Source: VRUE01 sp963701265 (lineage in GTDB: Bacteria; Actinomycetota; Thermoleophilia; Solirubrobacterales; 70-9). Taken from it: a stretch of 64,000 nt of DNA. The position numbers were made by a program, and so were the translations under genes. The stretch's first letter is position 1; every line of letters starts with the position of its first letter. Shown here in pieces: positions 17,034 through 24,880 of the stretch. The stretch covers positions 124,001 through 188,000 of the forward strand of contig OY969581.1 of assembly GCA_963701265.1 (NCBI GenBank), in the 5' to 3' direction. The notes beneath the pieces are model-generated. The model saw nothing but the letters and a program-made list of their open reading frames with translations, made no database searches and was not told the origin of the DNA.

Positions 17034-18758
17034 CTATTGCCTGCGTAGCTTCTTGAACTCGGTCCAGCTGCGCGTGTTGGCGATGTTCGCCGCGGTCAAC
17101 CAGGCACGCCGCGCCGTGGCCACCGCATATTCCATGTTGCTCAGCGTGTTTACCCCGTGCGCATCGGTGTTGAGAACGATCGTCACGCCGGCATCGCGGG
17201 CCAGGCGCGCGTGCTGCTCGGAGAGATCGCGGCGGTTGGGGTTGCCGTTGATCTCGATCAACATGCCGGTGCGGGCCGCCGCCTCCGCGACGGCCTCGAT
17301 GTCGATCCCGTAGGGCTCGCGGCGCCCGATCAGGCGCCCGGTGAGGTGGCCGATGCAGTCGACGTGGGGATTGTCGATCGCCGCCAGCACCCGCGCCGTC
17401 ATCTCCTTCGCTGAGACGGCGAAGGAGGTGTGGACGCTGGCGACGACCCAGTCGAGCGCCGCCAGCAGGTCGTCGGGGTAGTCGAGCGAGCCGTCGAGAC
17501 CGATGTTGACCTCGGAGCCGGCAAGCAGGCGGAAGCCGCGTTTGCCCTTGTTCCAATCAGCGACCTCGTCGATCCGCTCCCAGAGCCGCTCGGCGGTGAC
17601 GTGGTCGCCGAAGCCGTGGCTGGCGGAGTGGTCGGTGATCGCCATGTAGGCGTAGCCGCGCTCGCGGCCGGCCTCGGCCATCTCCTCCAACGTGTTGCGG
17701 CCGTCGGAGAGGGTGGTGTGGGAGTGCAGGTCGCCGCGGATGTCGTCGAGCGAGACCAGCTCGGGCAGCTTGCCTTCGCGCGCCGCCTTCAGCTCACCGC
17801 GACCCTCGCGCAGCTCGGGCTCGATGTAGGCGTAGCCGAGGCGCTCGTAGACCGCCTCCTCGCTGGCGCAGAGCTCGACCTCGCCGCTCTCGACCTCGGT
17901 GATCCCGTGCTCGGAGACCGAGAGCCCGCGGCCAACCGCGGCCTCTCGCAGCTGCACGTTGTGCGCCTGCGAGCCGGTGAAGTGCTGGAGCAGGTTGCCG
18001 AAGGCCTCCGGCGCGACGATCCGCAGATCGACCGAGATTCCGTTCTGGGTCTGCGCCCGCACGCCGTTGGGCCCCGGTTTCCCCGCCGCCGCGATCAGCG
18101 GGCTGGCGATGAGATGCTCGGCCAGCTCCTGCGGCTCCTCGGCGGTGGCGATCAGGTCGATGTCCTTGCAGGTCTCGGCCCAGCGCCGCGCCGAGCCAGC
18201 CACCTCGACCTGATGGGCGGCCGGGTGCTCGCGCAGCAGCCGCGCCAGCTCCTCGGCAATTGGGCGAGCCATCGAGAGCAGCACGCGGCCGCTCCCCTCC
18301 CCCGGGTCACCGAGGCGCTCGAGGCCGGCGAGCACGTTCTCCTCCGCCTTCGGGCCGAGGCCCTTCATCTCGCGGATCCGTTCGCCCTCGGCGGCGGCCT
18401 TGAGGTCATCCAGGGTCGCGACACCCAGCTCGTCAAAGAGGCGGCGGGCGGTCTTCGATCCCACGCCGGGCACCCGGGTCACCTCGACCAAGCTCGGCGG
18501 GAACTTCGCCTTCAGCTTCACCGCGGCGGGGATCTCGCCGGTCGCGAGCAGGGCGTCGATCTTTTCCGCCAGGGTCTTGCCGACGCCGGGAACCTCGGTC
18601 GCCCGCCCGGCCGCCGCCAAATCGGCAACCGAGACCGGGCTTTCGCGGATCGCCTTGGCCGCCGTGCCGTAGGCCAGCACCCGGTATTTGACCGCGCCGT
18701 CGAGCTCGTAGAGAACTCCGAGTTCCTCGAGGGCGGCGGCGATCTCGGCGTTCGTCAT
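17034..18758 (-). CDS. polX: DNA polymerase/3'-5' exonuclease PolX
   Basis: The 574-residue protein has the standard bacterial PolX layout. N-terminal helix-hairpin-helix segments include 'ATEVPGVGKTLAEKI' and 'TRVPGVGSKTARRLFDELG'. A polX nucleotidyltransferase core follows with 'VAGSARRWAETCKDIDLIAT' (GS and DxD) and the third Asp in 'NGISVDLRIV'. The C-terminal PHP phosphoesterase domain starts at 'DLHSHTTLSDG' (about 337) and continues with 'AITDHSASHGFGDH', 'GSEVNIG', 'SVHTSF' and 'NTDAHGVNTL'. Length and motif order are normal. It is expected to fill short gaps in base excision repair and proofread through the PHP site. It diverges from thioredoxin across about 110 bases. Confidence 0.95.
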   Translation of the reverse strand: MTNAEIAAALEELGVLYELDGAVKYRVLAYGTAAKAIRESPVSVADLAAAGRATEVPGVGKTLAEKIDALLATGEIPAAVKLKAKFPPSLVEVTRVPGVGSKTARRLFDELGVATLDDLKAAAEGERIREMKGLGPKAEENVLAGLERLGDPGEGSGRVLLSMARPIAEELARLLREHPAAHQVEVAGSARRWAETCKDIDLIATAEEPQELAEHLIASPLIAAAGKPGPNGVRAQTQNGISVDLRIVAPEAFGNLLQHFTGSQAHNVQLREAAVGRGLSVSEHGITEVESGEVELCASEEAVYERLGYAYIEPELREGRGELKAAREGKLPELVSLDDIRGDLHSHTTLSDGRNTLEEMAEAGRERGYAYMAITDHSASHGFGDHVTAERLWERIDEVADWNKGKRGFRLLAGSEVNIGLDGSLDYPDDLLAALDWVVASVHTSFAVSAKEMTARVLAAIDNPHVDCIGHLTGRLIGRREPYGIDIEAVAEAAARTGMLIEINGNPNRRDLSEQHARLARDAGVTIVLNTDAHGVNTLSNMEYAVATARRAWLTAANIANTRSWTEFKKLRRQ

Positions 18759-18868
18759 AGCTGCAAGCTAGCGTGAGGAGGTGTCCGAGAGGGACCTTGC
18801 GACCCTCGCTATACTTTATGAAGTATTGAGCGGCGGAAATCGATAACTCGAGCCCAGGAGAGATCCCA

Positions 18869-19195
18869 GTGACAGGCAAACTCAGCGACGTGACAGACGC
18901 CACCTTCAAGTCGGAGGTCCTCGAGGCCGAGGGCCCCGTCCTCGTCGACTTCTGGGCCCCCTGGTGCGGACCGTGCCGCGTAGTCCATCCCGTGCTCGAG
19001 GAGATGGACGCCGAGCGCGAGGACCTCGACATCGTCAGCATCAACGTTGACGAGAACCAGCAGACCGCCGCTCAGTACGAAGTGCTCTCGATCCCGACCC
19101 TGATCCTCTTCAAGGACGGGGCGATCGCCAAGAAGGTGATCGGTGCGATGCCCAAGCGTCGCCTCGAGGCCGAGCTCGAGCCGGCTCTCGCCTAG
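18869..19195 (+). CDS. trxA: Thioredoxin
   Basis: This 108-residue protein is a normal-length thioredoxin. The active site 'WAPWCGPCRVVHPVLEEM' contains the WCGPC redox pair, and 'VLSIPTLILFKDG' holds the conserved cis-Pro. A C-terminal 'AMPKRRLEAELEPAL' helix completes the fold. The GTG start is preceded by AGGAGA at good spacing. The protein reduces disulfides in the cytosol. It lies divergent from polX, with the tautomerase gene eleven bases downstream and probably on the same transcript. The symbol is by family only, since other trx paralogues may exist elsewhere. Confidence 0.93.
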   Translation: MTGKLSDVTDATFKSEVLEAEGPVLVDFWAPWCGPCRVVHPVLEEMDAEREDLDIVSINVDENQQTAAQYEVLSIPTLILFKDGAIAKKVIGAMPKRRLEAELEPALA

Positions 19196-19205
19196 CGGCC
19201 GAGCC

Positions 19206-19385
19206 ATGCCATTCGTCGAGGTCAACTGGTACGAGGGTCGCTCCGATGAGCAGAAGGCGGAGATCGCCAAGCGCATCGAAGCGGCCCTGATCGACGTTGC
19301 CGGCGTCGCGCCGGATCACTGCTGGATCAAGTTCACCGACTCCAAGAAAACCGATTTCATCATCGGTGAAGCAGACGAGAGTTAG
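19206..19385 (+). CDS. 4-oxalocrotonate tautomerase-like small enzyme
   Basis: The 59-residue product starts Met-Pro ('MPFVEVNWYEGRSDEQKAEI'). After Met removal it exposes the catalytic N-terminal proline of the tautomerase superfamily. The strand-helix-strand unit and the helix 'EQKAEIAKRIEAALIDVAGV' fit a short 4-OT-type subunit, which acts as a hexamer or dimer of dimers. The natural substrate is unknown. The start at 19206 was chosen because Pro must follow Met, although the frame is open upstream. It lies just after thioredoxin and is followed by a 210-base region with a large inverted repeat. Confidence 0.8.
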   Translation: MPFVEVNWYEGRSDEQKAEIAKRIEAALIDVAGVAPDHCWIKFTDSKKTDFIIGEADES

Positions 19386-19465
19386 CGGGCGCCCTAAGAG
19401 GCAGAGGTGCCTTTACCTCTTTCCGTGTCCGGCAATCTCCGCGGCTGGTCTGACGCTTCAGCGGT

Positions 19466-19570
19466 AGGTAGTCGGGTGCCACTCCCGCGGAGGCTCCCGG
19501 TCTTACGAGGCGAAGTAATGCAGCGGACCTGCTGCGCGACGGTCTCCGCGGGAGTGGCACCCGACTACCT
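19466..19570. repeat. Inverted repeat with 27-bp perfect arms
   Basis: Arms at 19466-19492 and 19544-19570 are exact reverse complements over 27 bases, starting AGGTAGTCGGGTGCC and ending GGCACCCGACTACCT. The loop is 51 bases and holds a small GCAGC/GCTGC stem. The element occupies most of the gap between the tautomerase and the small coiled-coil gene. Because of the symmetry, both strands read the same short peptide, so the small open frames here are not considered genes. It could be a MITE-like remnant or a long RNA hairpin. Confidence 0.85.
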
Positions 19571-19596
19571 GGCCCTAGTGCGACTGAACTAAGCCG

Positions 19597-19833
19597 CTAA
19601 AGCTGGGTCACGATTGCGGCGAAGCCGGCGATGTAGGCAGCTGAGAGGGCGATGGCGCCGTGCAGCATTGTGCGGTTGATCGATTCGAAGCCGCTTTTCA
19701 TCTCGCTGCGAAGCTCGTTTACCTCGCCGCGCAGGTCGCGGACTTCGCCTTCGACCTTGTCGAAACGCCTGTTGACTTCACCGCGGAAATCGTCAAGCCG
19801 CGCGTCTGTCCAACTCTCCCTCATCAGGTGCAT
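19597..19833 (-). CDS. Small coiled-coil protein with C-terminal membrane anchor
   Basis: This 78-residue protein begins with a charged coiled coil of heptads such as 'RRFDKVEGEVRDLRGEVNEL' (residues 20-50). It ends in a single hydrophobic helix 'LHGAIALSAAYIAGFAAIV'. The layout resembles DUF1640/CCDC90-like or haemolysin-XhlA-like tail-anchored proteins found widely in bacteria and phages. Function is not known. It faces ileS on the same strand with 45 bases between and could be read either alone or ahead of nothing obvious. Confidence in the reading frame is moderate, based on the clear coiled-coil plus TM pattern. Confidence 0.6.
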   Translation of the reverse strand: MHLMRESWTDARLDDFRGEVNRRFDKVEGEVRDLRGEVNELRSEMKSGFESINRTMLHGAIALSAAYIAGFAAIVTQL

Positions 19834-19878
19834 GATTGCACCGTAAACATTTCGGGCGCGCGTGTGGTGCGCAGAATG

Positions 19879-22800
19879 TCAGGTCTTTGTGACGCTGATG
19901 TGGAGGTCGCGGCCGTCGACTCTGACGGGAGCGGTGGCGGTGGCGTCGTAGGAGACCGAGGTAGCCAGAACCTCAGCGGCTATGTAGGGCTCGTGCTCGC
20001 GGGCTGCTGCGACCAGTTCGTCGTCGCCGTCGAGTGCCAGCTCGATGCGGTCGGAGATGTCCAGGCCGGCCGCTTTGCGGGCGTTCTGGACGGCGTGGAC
20101 GATCTCGCGGGCGAGGCCCTCGCGGCGCAGCTCGTCGTCGAGCTCCAGTTGCAGGGCGACGGCGTGGCCGGCCTCCGCCTCGACCTCGTAGCCCGCCAGC
20201 GGCTGCAGGGCGAGGGTGACCTCGTCGGGGGCGATCGTGTGCTCGTCGCCGTCGATGCTGATCCCGACCTCGCCGCCGTCGGCCATCACCTTGGCGACGT
20301 GGACGGGGTCGAGCGCCTCGACCGCGGCGGCGACCTGGGGCATGCGCTTGCCGAAGCGCGGGCCGAGCGAGCGGTAGTTGGGCTTGACCGCGTAGCTGAC
20401 CAGGTCGGCCTCTTCGGAGACGAAGTCGAGCTCCTTGACGTTGAGCTCGCTGGTGACCAGGTCGGCGCGGGCCTCGATCGCGGCGCGCTCGGCGTCGTTG
20501 GCGACGATCACGGCGCGGCGAAGCGGCTGGCGCACCTTGGCCTTGGCCTGGGCGCGGGCGGCGCGGCCGAGCTCGACCGTGAGCCGCACCGCCTCCATCG
20601 CCGCCTCGAGGTCAGGGTCGGCGAGCGTGGTGTCGGCCTCCGGGAAGTCGCGCAGGTGGACCGAGTCGGGACCGTCGCCGAGCTCTTCGCCCTCGCCGCC
20701 GGCGAGGTTGAGGTGGATCTCGTCAGCGAGGAACGGCGTGAAGGGAGCGAGCAGCGCGGAGACCTCGAGCAGGCAGTGGCGCAGGGTGGCGAAGGCGGCG
20801 CGGTCGCCGTCCCAGAAGCGCCGGCGCGAGAGTCGCACGTACCAGTTGGAAAGTTCCTCGACGTACGCGGCGATCGCCCGTCCCGCAGCGGTGCAGTCGA
20901 ACTCGTCCATGTTCTGGCGCACGGTCGTGATCGTCGACTGCAGCTTGGAAAGAGCCCAGCGGTCGAGGTCGTTGCTGGGCTCGGGGGCGCCCTCGAAGTC
21001 GGCGGGGCCAAGATCCTCGGCGTTGGCGTAGAGGACCCAGAAGGAGTAGGTGTTCCAGAGGGTTAGAAGGAACTGGCGCACCGATTCGCCGACCGTGTCG
21101 ACCGAGAAGCGGTAGCCGGACCAGGGCTGCTGGGCGGTCAGGTAGTACCAGCGGAAGGCGTCGGCGCCGTGGGCGTCGATCACGTCCCAGGGCTCGACCA
21201 CGTTGCCCTTGCTCTTCGACATCTTCTGGCCCTCGGGGTCGAGGATCAGGCCGAGGCAGACGCAGTTGCGGTAGCTGCTCTGCTCGAAGAGCAGGGTCGA
21301 CTCGGCGAGCAGGGTGTAGAACCAGCCGCGGGTCTGGTCGATCGCCTCGCAGATGAAGTCGGCGGGGAAGCGCTCGGCGAACAGCTCCTCGTTCTCGAAC
21401 GGGTAGTGCAGCTGGGCGAAGGGCATCGCGCCACTGTCGTACCAGGTGTCGATCACCGACTTGACCCGGTGCATCTCGCCGCCGCAGCTCTCGCAATCGA
21501 GCACCACTTCGTCGATGTAGGGGCGGTGCAGGTCCTCGGGCACCTCCCCCCTCGCCCGCTCGCGCAGCTCGGCAACCGAGCCGGCGCAGTAGCGCTCGCT
21601 GCACTCGCCGCTGGTGCAGTTCCAGATCGGCAGCGGCGTGCCCCAGTAGCGGTCGCGCGAGAGCGCCCAGTCGACGTTGTTCTCCAGCCACTTGCCGAAG
21701 CGCCCGTCCTTGATGTGCTCGGGGTGCCAGCCGATCGTCTCGTTGTTGGCGAGCAGCTCGTCGCGCACCTGCGAGGTGGCGATGTACCAGCTCGACTTGG
21801 CGTAGTAGAGCAGCGGCGTGCCGCAGCGCCAGCAGTGCGGGTAGGCGTGCTCGTAGACCTGCTCGCGGAAGAGCAGGCCGCGCGCGTCGAGGTCGGCGAT
21901 CAGCGCCTTGGTCACCTCGGGGTCCTTGACGAACTGGCCCTCGAAGCCGCTGACGCGGCGGTCGAAGCGGCCTTCGAGGTTGACCGGGTTGAAGAGCGTG
22001 CCGGCGTCGGTCGGGTCGAAGATGCCGTTGGCGGCGGCGACCGCGTAGTCGTCCTCGCCGAAGGCGGGCGCGATGTGGACGAGGCCGGTGCCGTCCTCGG
22101 TGGTGACGAACTCGCCGGCGACGACGCGGAAGGCGTTGGCCGGCTCCTCCTCCAGCTCGAAGACCGGGCCCTTGTACTGGCGGCCGACGAGCTGCGAGCC
22201 GGGCAGGCGCTCGAGCACCTCGACCTCTTCGCCGAGCACCCGCTCCAGCAGCGGCTCAGCCAGGATCAGGATCTCCTCGCCGCAGCGGGCCTTGACATAG
22301 GTGACCTCGGGAGAAACCGCCACCGCGACATTGCCCGGCAGCGTCCACGGCGTCGTCGTCCAGACCAGCATCGACTCCCCCGCCTCGCTGCCGTCCTCGC
22401 CGAGCAGCGGGAAGCGCACATATATGGAGGGGTCCTCGACGTCCTGGTAGCCGAGCGCGACCTCGTGCGAGGAGAGCGCGGTGCCGCAGCGCGGGCAGTA
22501 GGGCACGACCTTGTGTCCCTCGTAGAGACGGTCCTTGTCCCAGAGTTGGCGCAGCGACCACCAGACCGACTCGATGTAGTCGTCGTCGAGGGTGACGTAG
22601 GGGTCGTCGAGGTCGATCCAGAAGCCGATCCGCTCGGTCAGCCGGTTCCACTCCTCGACGTACTCGAAGACCGACTCGCGGCAGCGCTGGTTGAACTTGT
22701 CGATGCCGAGCTCCTCGATCTCCTGCTTGGAGGAGATGCCTAGCTGCTTTTCGACCTCGATCTCAACCGGCAGCCCGTGGCAGTCCCAGCCCGCCTTGCG

Positions 22801-23046
22801 CGGCACCCGGTAGCCGCACATCGAGCGGTAGCGCGGGTAGATGTCCTTGAAGACGCGGGCGAGGACGTGGTGGGAGCCAGGCCGACCGTTGGCGGTCGGC
22901 GGGCCCTCGTAGAAGTTCCAGAGCTCGGCGCCCTCGCGCTGCTCCAGCGAGCGCTTGAAGACCTGGCGCTCGCGCCAGCGCTCCAGCACCCGCTGCTCGA
23001 GCTCGGGGAAGGACTGCTTGGTGTCGACGGGGCGGAAGCCGGACAT
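19879..23046 (-). CDS. ileS: Isoleucyl-tRNA synthetase (type II)
   Basis: The 1055-residue product is a class I synthetase of the long, eukaryote-like IleRS type. The HIGH-equivalent reads 'PPTANGRPGSHHVLARVFKD' near residues 49-68, and KMSKS appears as 'GQKMSKSKGNVVEPWDV' near 610. The CP1 editing region is represented by 'LVWTTTPWTLPGNVAVAV'. An anticodon-binding helical domain and a long C-terminal extension follow. Many type II enzymes resist mupirocin; resistance here is only inferred. It charges tRNA-Ile and edits valine. Only 73 bases separate it from the divergent SDR gene, so there is no room for the T-box leader that regulates ileS in many actinobacteria. Confidence 0.95.
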   Translation of the reverse strand: MSGFRPVDTKQSFPELEQRVLERWRERQVFKRSLEQREGAELWNFYEGPPTANGRPGSHHVLARVFKDIYPRYRSMCGYRVPRKAGWDCHGLPVEIEVEKQLGISSKQEIEELGIDKFNQRCRESVFEYVEEWNRLTERIGFWIDLDDPYVTLDDDYIESVWWSLRQLWDKDRLYEGHKVVPYCPRCGTALSSHEVALGYQDVEDPSIYVRFPLLGEDGSEAGESMLVWTTTPWTLPGNVAVAVSPEVTYVKARCGEEILILAEPLLERVLGEEVEVLERLPGSQLVGRQYKGPVFELEEEPANAFRVVAGEFVTTEDGTGLVHIAPAFGEDDYAVAAANGIFDPTDAGTLFNPVNLEGRFDRRVSGFEGQFVKDPEVTKALIADLDARGLLFREQVYEHAYPHCWRCGTPLLYYAKSSWYIATSQVRDELLANNETIGWHPEHIKDGRFGKWLENNVDWALSRDRYWGTPLPIWNCTSGECSERYCAGSVAELRERARGEVPEDLHRPYIDEVVLDCESCGGEMHRVKSVIDTWYDSGAMPFAQLHYPFENEELFAERFPADFICEAIDQTRGWFYTLLAESTLLFEQSSYRNCVCLGLILDPEGQKMSKSKGNVVEPWDVIDAHGADAFRWYYLTAQQPWSGYRFSVDTVGESVRQFLLTLWNTYSFWVLYANAEDLGPADFEGAPEPSNDLDRWALSKLQSTITTVRQNMDEFDCTAAGRAIAAYVEELSNWYVRLSRRRFWDGDRAAFATLRHCLLEVSALLAPFTPFLADEIHLNLAGGEGEELGDGPDSVHLRDFPEADTTLADPDLEAAMEAVRLTVELGRAARAQAKAKVRQPLRRAVIVANDAERAAIEARADLVTSELNVKELDFVSEEADLVSYAVKPNYRSLGPRFGKRMPQVAAAVEALDPVHVAKVMADGGEVGISIDGDEHTIAPDEVTLALQPLAGYEVEAEAGHAVALQLELDDELRREGLAREIVHAVQNARKAAGLDISDRIELALDGDDELVAAAREHEPYIAAEVLATSVSYDATATAPVRVDGRDLHISVTKT

Positions 23047-23119
23047 GGACGGGTGATTCTAGGAGCGGTCGGCTTTGCTGCTGCTGACGGTGGTGATTGG
23101 TACGCAATAGTCTTCGCGC

Positions 23120-23995
23120 GTGGCCGCTTACGACCTCAACGGCAAGGTGGCGCTGATCACCGGTGCCGCCCGCGGGATCGGCTTCGAAACGGCGCGCCAG
23201 CTGCACGCCCGCGGCGCCTCGATTGCGGTCGTCGACCTCGACGAGACCGACGCCCGCGAGGCGGCCGAGCGGATCGGCGAGCGCACGCTTGGCATCGGCG
23301 CCGACGTCACCGATGCAGGGGCGATGCTGGCGGCCGTGGCGGAGACGGTCGAGCGCTTCGGCGGTCTCGACATCGCGATGGCAAACGCCGGGATTGCACC
23401 GCCGACGATCACGACGACGCGGGCGATGCCGGTCGAGGAGTGGGAGCGGGTGATCGACGTCAACTTGATGGGCGTCTGGCACACGGTGCGGGCGGCGCTG
23501 CCGCAGATCAGCGAGCGCAACGGCCAGGTCGTCATCGTCGCCTCGGCGGCGGCCTTCGTCAACGGCATGCTGATGAGCCCCTACGCGACCTCGAAGGCCG
23601 CGGTCGAGGCCTTCGGCCGCTCGCTGCGGGCCGAGCTGGCCCCGTTCGGGGCCAGCGCCAGCGTCGTCTACTTCAGCTGGATCGACACCAAGATGGTCCA
23701 GGACACCTTCGAGAAGCCCGGTACCAAGCTGCTGCAGGAGTTCTCCCCGGACTTCCTGCTCAAACGGACCACCCCCGCAGCGGCAGGGGCGGCGATCGTC
23801 GCCGGCATCGAGGAGCGGGCGCCGCGGATCTTCGCGCCCAAGTGGCTGCGCTACGTCTCCGCCTTCCGTGGCCTGATCAACCCGCTGCTCGAGCGTCGGG
23901 TCGAGCGCGACTCGCGCATGGCCGCTGCGGTCCGCAAGGCCGAGGCAGTTGAAGCGGACACGGCCGACCCCTCCACCCCGGTCGCACCGCGTTAG
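23120..23995 (+). CDS. Short-chain dehydrogenase/reductase (paralogue 1)
   Basis: This 291-residue classical SDR starts with GTG at 23120. The Rossmann cofactor motif is 'LITGAARGIGFETA' at about 11-24, 'NAGIA' at about 90, and the catalytic set is Ser in 'VASAAAF' followed by 'SPYATSKAAVE' (Y-x3-K). An acidic residue after the second strand ('VVDLDETDAREA') suggests NAD rather than NADP. The C-terminal extension 'RIFAPKWLRYVSAFRGLINP' is shared with the next gene, showing a tandem duplication. Substrate is unknown; alcohols, steroids or CoA-linked hydroxyacids are possible. The paralogue follows after twelve bases. Confidence 0.88.
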   Translation: MAAYDLNGKVALITGAARGIGFETARQLHARGASIAVVDLDETDAREAAERIGERTLGIGADVTDAGAMLAAVAETVERFGGLDIAMANAGIAPPTITTTRAMPVEEWERVIDVNLMGVWHTVRAALPQISERNGQVVIVASAAAFVNGMLMSPYATSKAAVEAFGRSLRAELAPFGASASVVYFSWIDTKMVQDTFEKPGTKLLQEFSPDFLLKRTTPAAAGAAIVAGIEERAPRIFAPKWLRYVSAFRGLINPLLERRVERDSRMAAAVRKAEAVEADTADPSTPVAPR

Positions 23996-24007
23996 GCTGC
24001 CCGCCGC

Positions 24008-24880
24008 ATGCCCGCCTATGACTTGAACGGAAAGGTTGCGCTGGTCACTGGCGCCGCCCGTGGAATCGGCTATGAGACGGCGCGCCAGCTGCACCTGCGC
24101 GGCGCCTCGGTCACGGTCCTCGACATCGACGCCGCCGAGGCGCACGAGGCGGCCGAGCGGATCGGCCCGCGGGCGATCGGGCTGGCCACCGATGTCACCG
24201 ACCACAGTGCCGTGATGCAGTCCGTCGCTGAGACGGTCGACCGCTTCGGCGGGCTCGACGTCGTCGTCGCCAACGCCGGCATCGCCCAGAAGAAGATGGC
24301 GACGGTGCGTGGGATCGGCGTCGAGGAGTGGGAGCGGGTCTTCGAGGTCGACATGCTCGGCGTCTGGCGCACGGTGCGCGCGGCGCTGCCGCAGGTGGTC
24401 GAGCGCCAGGGCCACATCGTCGTCACCTCCTCGGTCTACGCCTTCGTCAACGGCATGCTCAACAGTCCTTACGCCGTCGCCAAGTCGGGGGTCGAGTCGC
24501 TGGGCCGCTCGCTGCGGGCCGAGCTGACGCCACTCGGAGCCAGCGCCAGCGTCGCCTACTTCGGCTTTGTCGACACCAAGCTGGTCCAAGACGCCGTCGC
24601 GGCGAACGGCGAGCGCATGCAGCAGAACCTGCCCGAGTTCCTGCGCAAACGGATCACGCCCGACCAGGCCGGCGCCGCGGTGGTGCGCGGAATCGAAGAA
24701 CGGGCGCCGCGGATCTTCGCGCCGAAGTGGTGGCGCTACGTCTCCGCCTTCCGCGGCCTGATCAACCCGCTGCTCGACGGCCGCATGGACAGCGACCGAC
24801 GGGTCCTGACGACGATCCGCGAGGTCGAGGCCGAAGCGGACGAGCAGGGTGCGGCCGCGGTCTCAGCCGCTTCGCGTTAG
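24008..24880 (+). CDS. Short-chain dehydrogenase/reductase (paralogue 2)
   Basis: This 290-residue SDR matches the preceding gene over nearly its whole length: 'AYDLNGKVALVTGAARGIGY' against 'AYDLNGKVALITGAARGIGF', and the same 'RIFAPKWWRYVSAFRGLINP' tail. The catalytic Ser lies in 'VTSSVYAF' and Y-x3-K in 'SPYAVAKSGVE'. A diverged central stretch ('IAQKKMATVRGIGVEEWERV') could change substrate. The gene ends 18 bases inside the convergent FAD/Fe-S oxidoreductase. The pair probably arose by tandem duplication and is expressed together. Confidence 0.88.
   Translation: MPAYDLNGKVALVTGAARGIGYETARQLHLRGASVTVLDIDAAEAHEAAERIGPRAIGLATDVTDHSAVMQSVAETVDRFGGLDVVVANAGIAQKKMATVRGIGVEEWERVFEVDMLGVWRTVRAALPQVVERQGHIVVTSSVYAFVNGMLNSPYAVAKSGVESLGRSLRAELTPLGASASVAYFGFVDTKLVQDAVAANGERMQQNLPEFLRKRITPDQAGAAVVRGIEERAPRIFAPKWWRYVSAFRGLINPLLDGRMDSDRRVLTTIREVEAEADEQGAAAVSAASR

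Noticed and set aside
18797..18817. TATACT hexamer upstream of thioredoxin as a promoter
   Set aside because: No -35-like hexamer lies at 16-18 bases upstream (the closest TTGCGA is only seven bases away), so support is too weak.
19386..19596. Short open frames on both strands around the 27-bp inverted repeat
   Set aside because: They read the same peptide because of the symmetry and match no family, so they are by-products of the palindrome.
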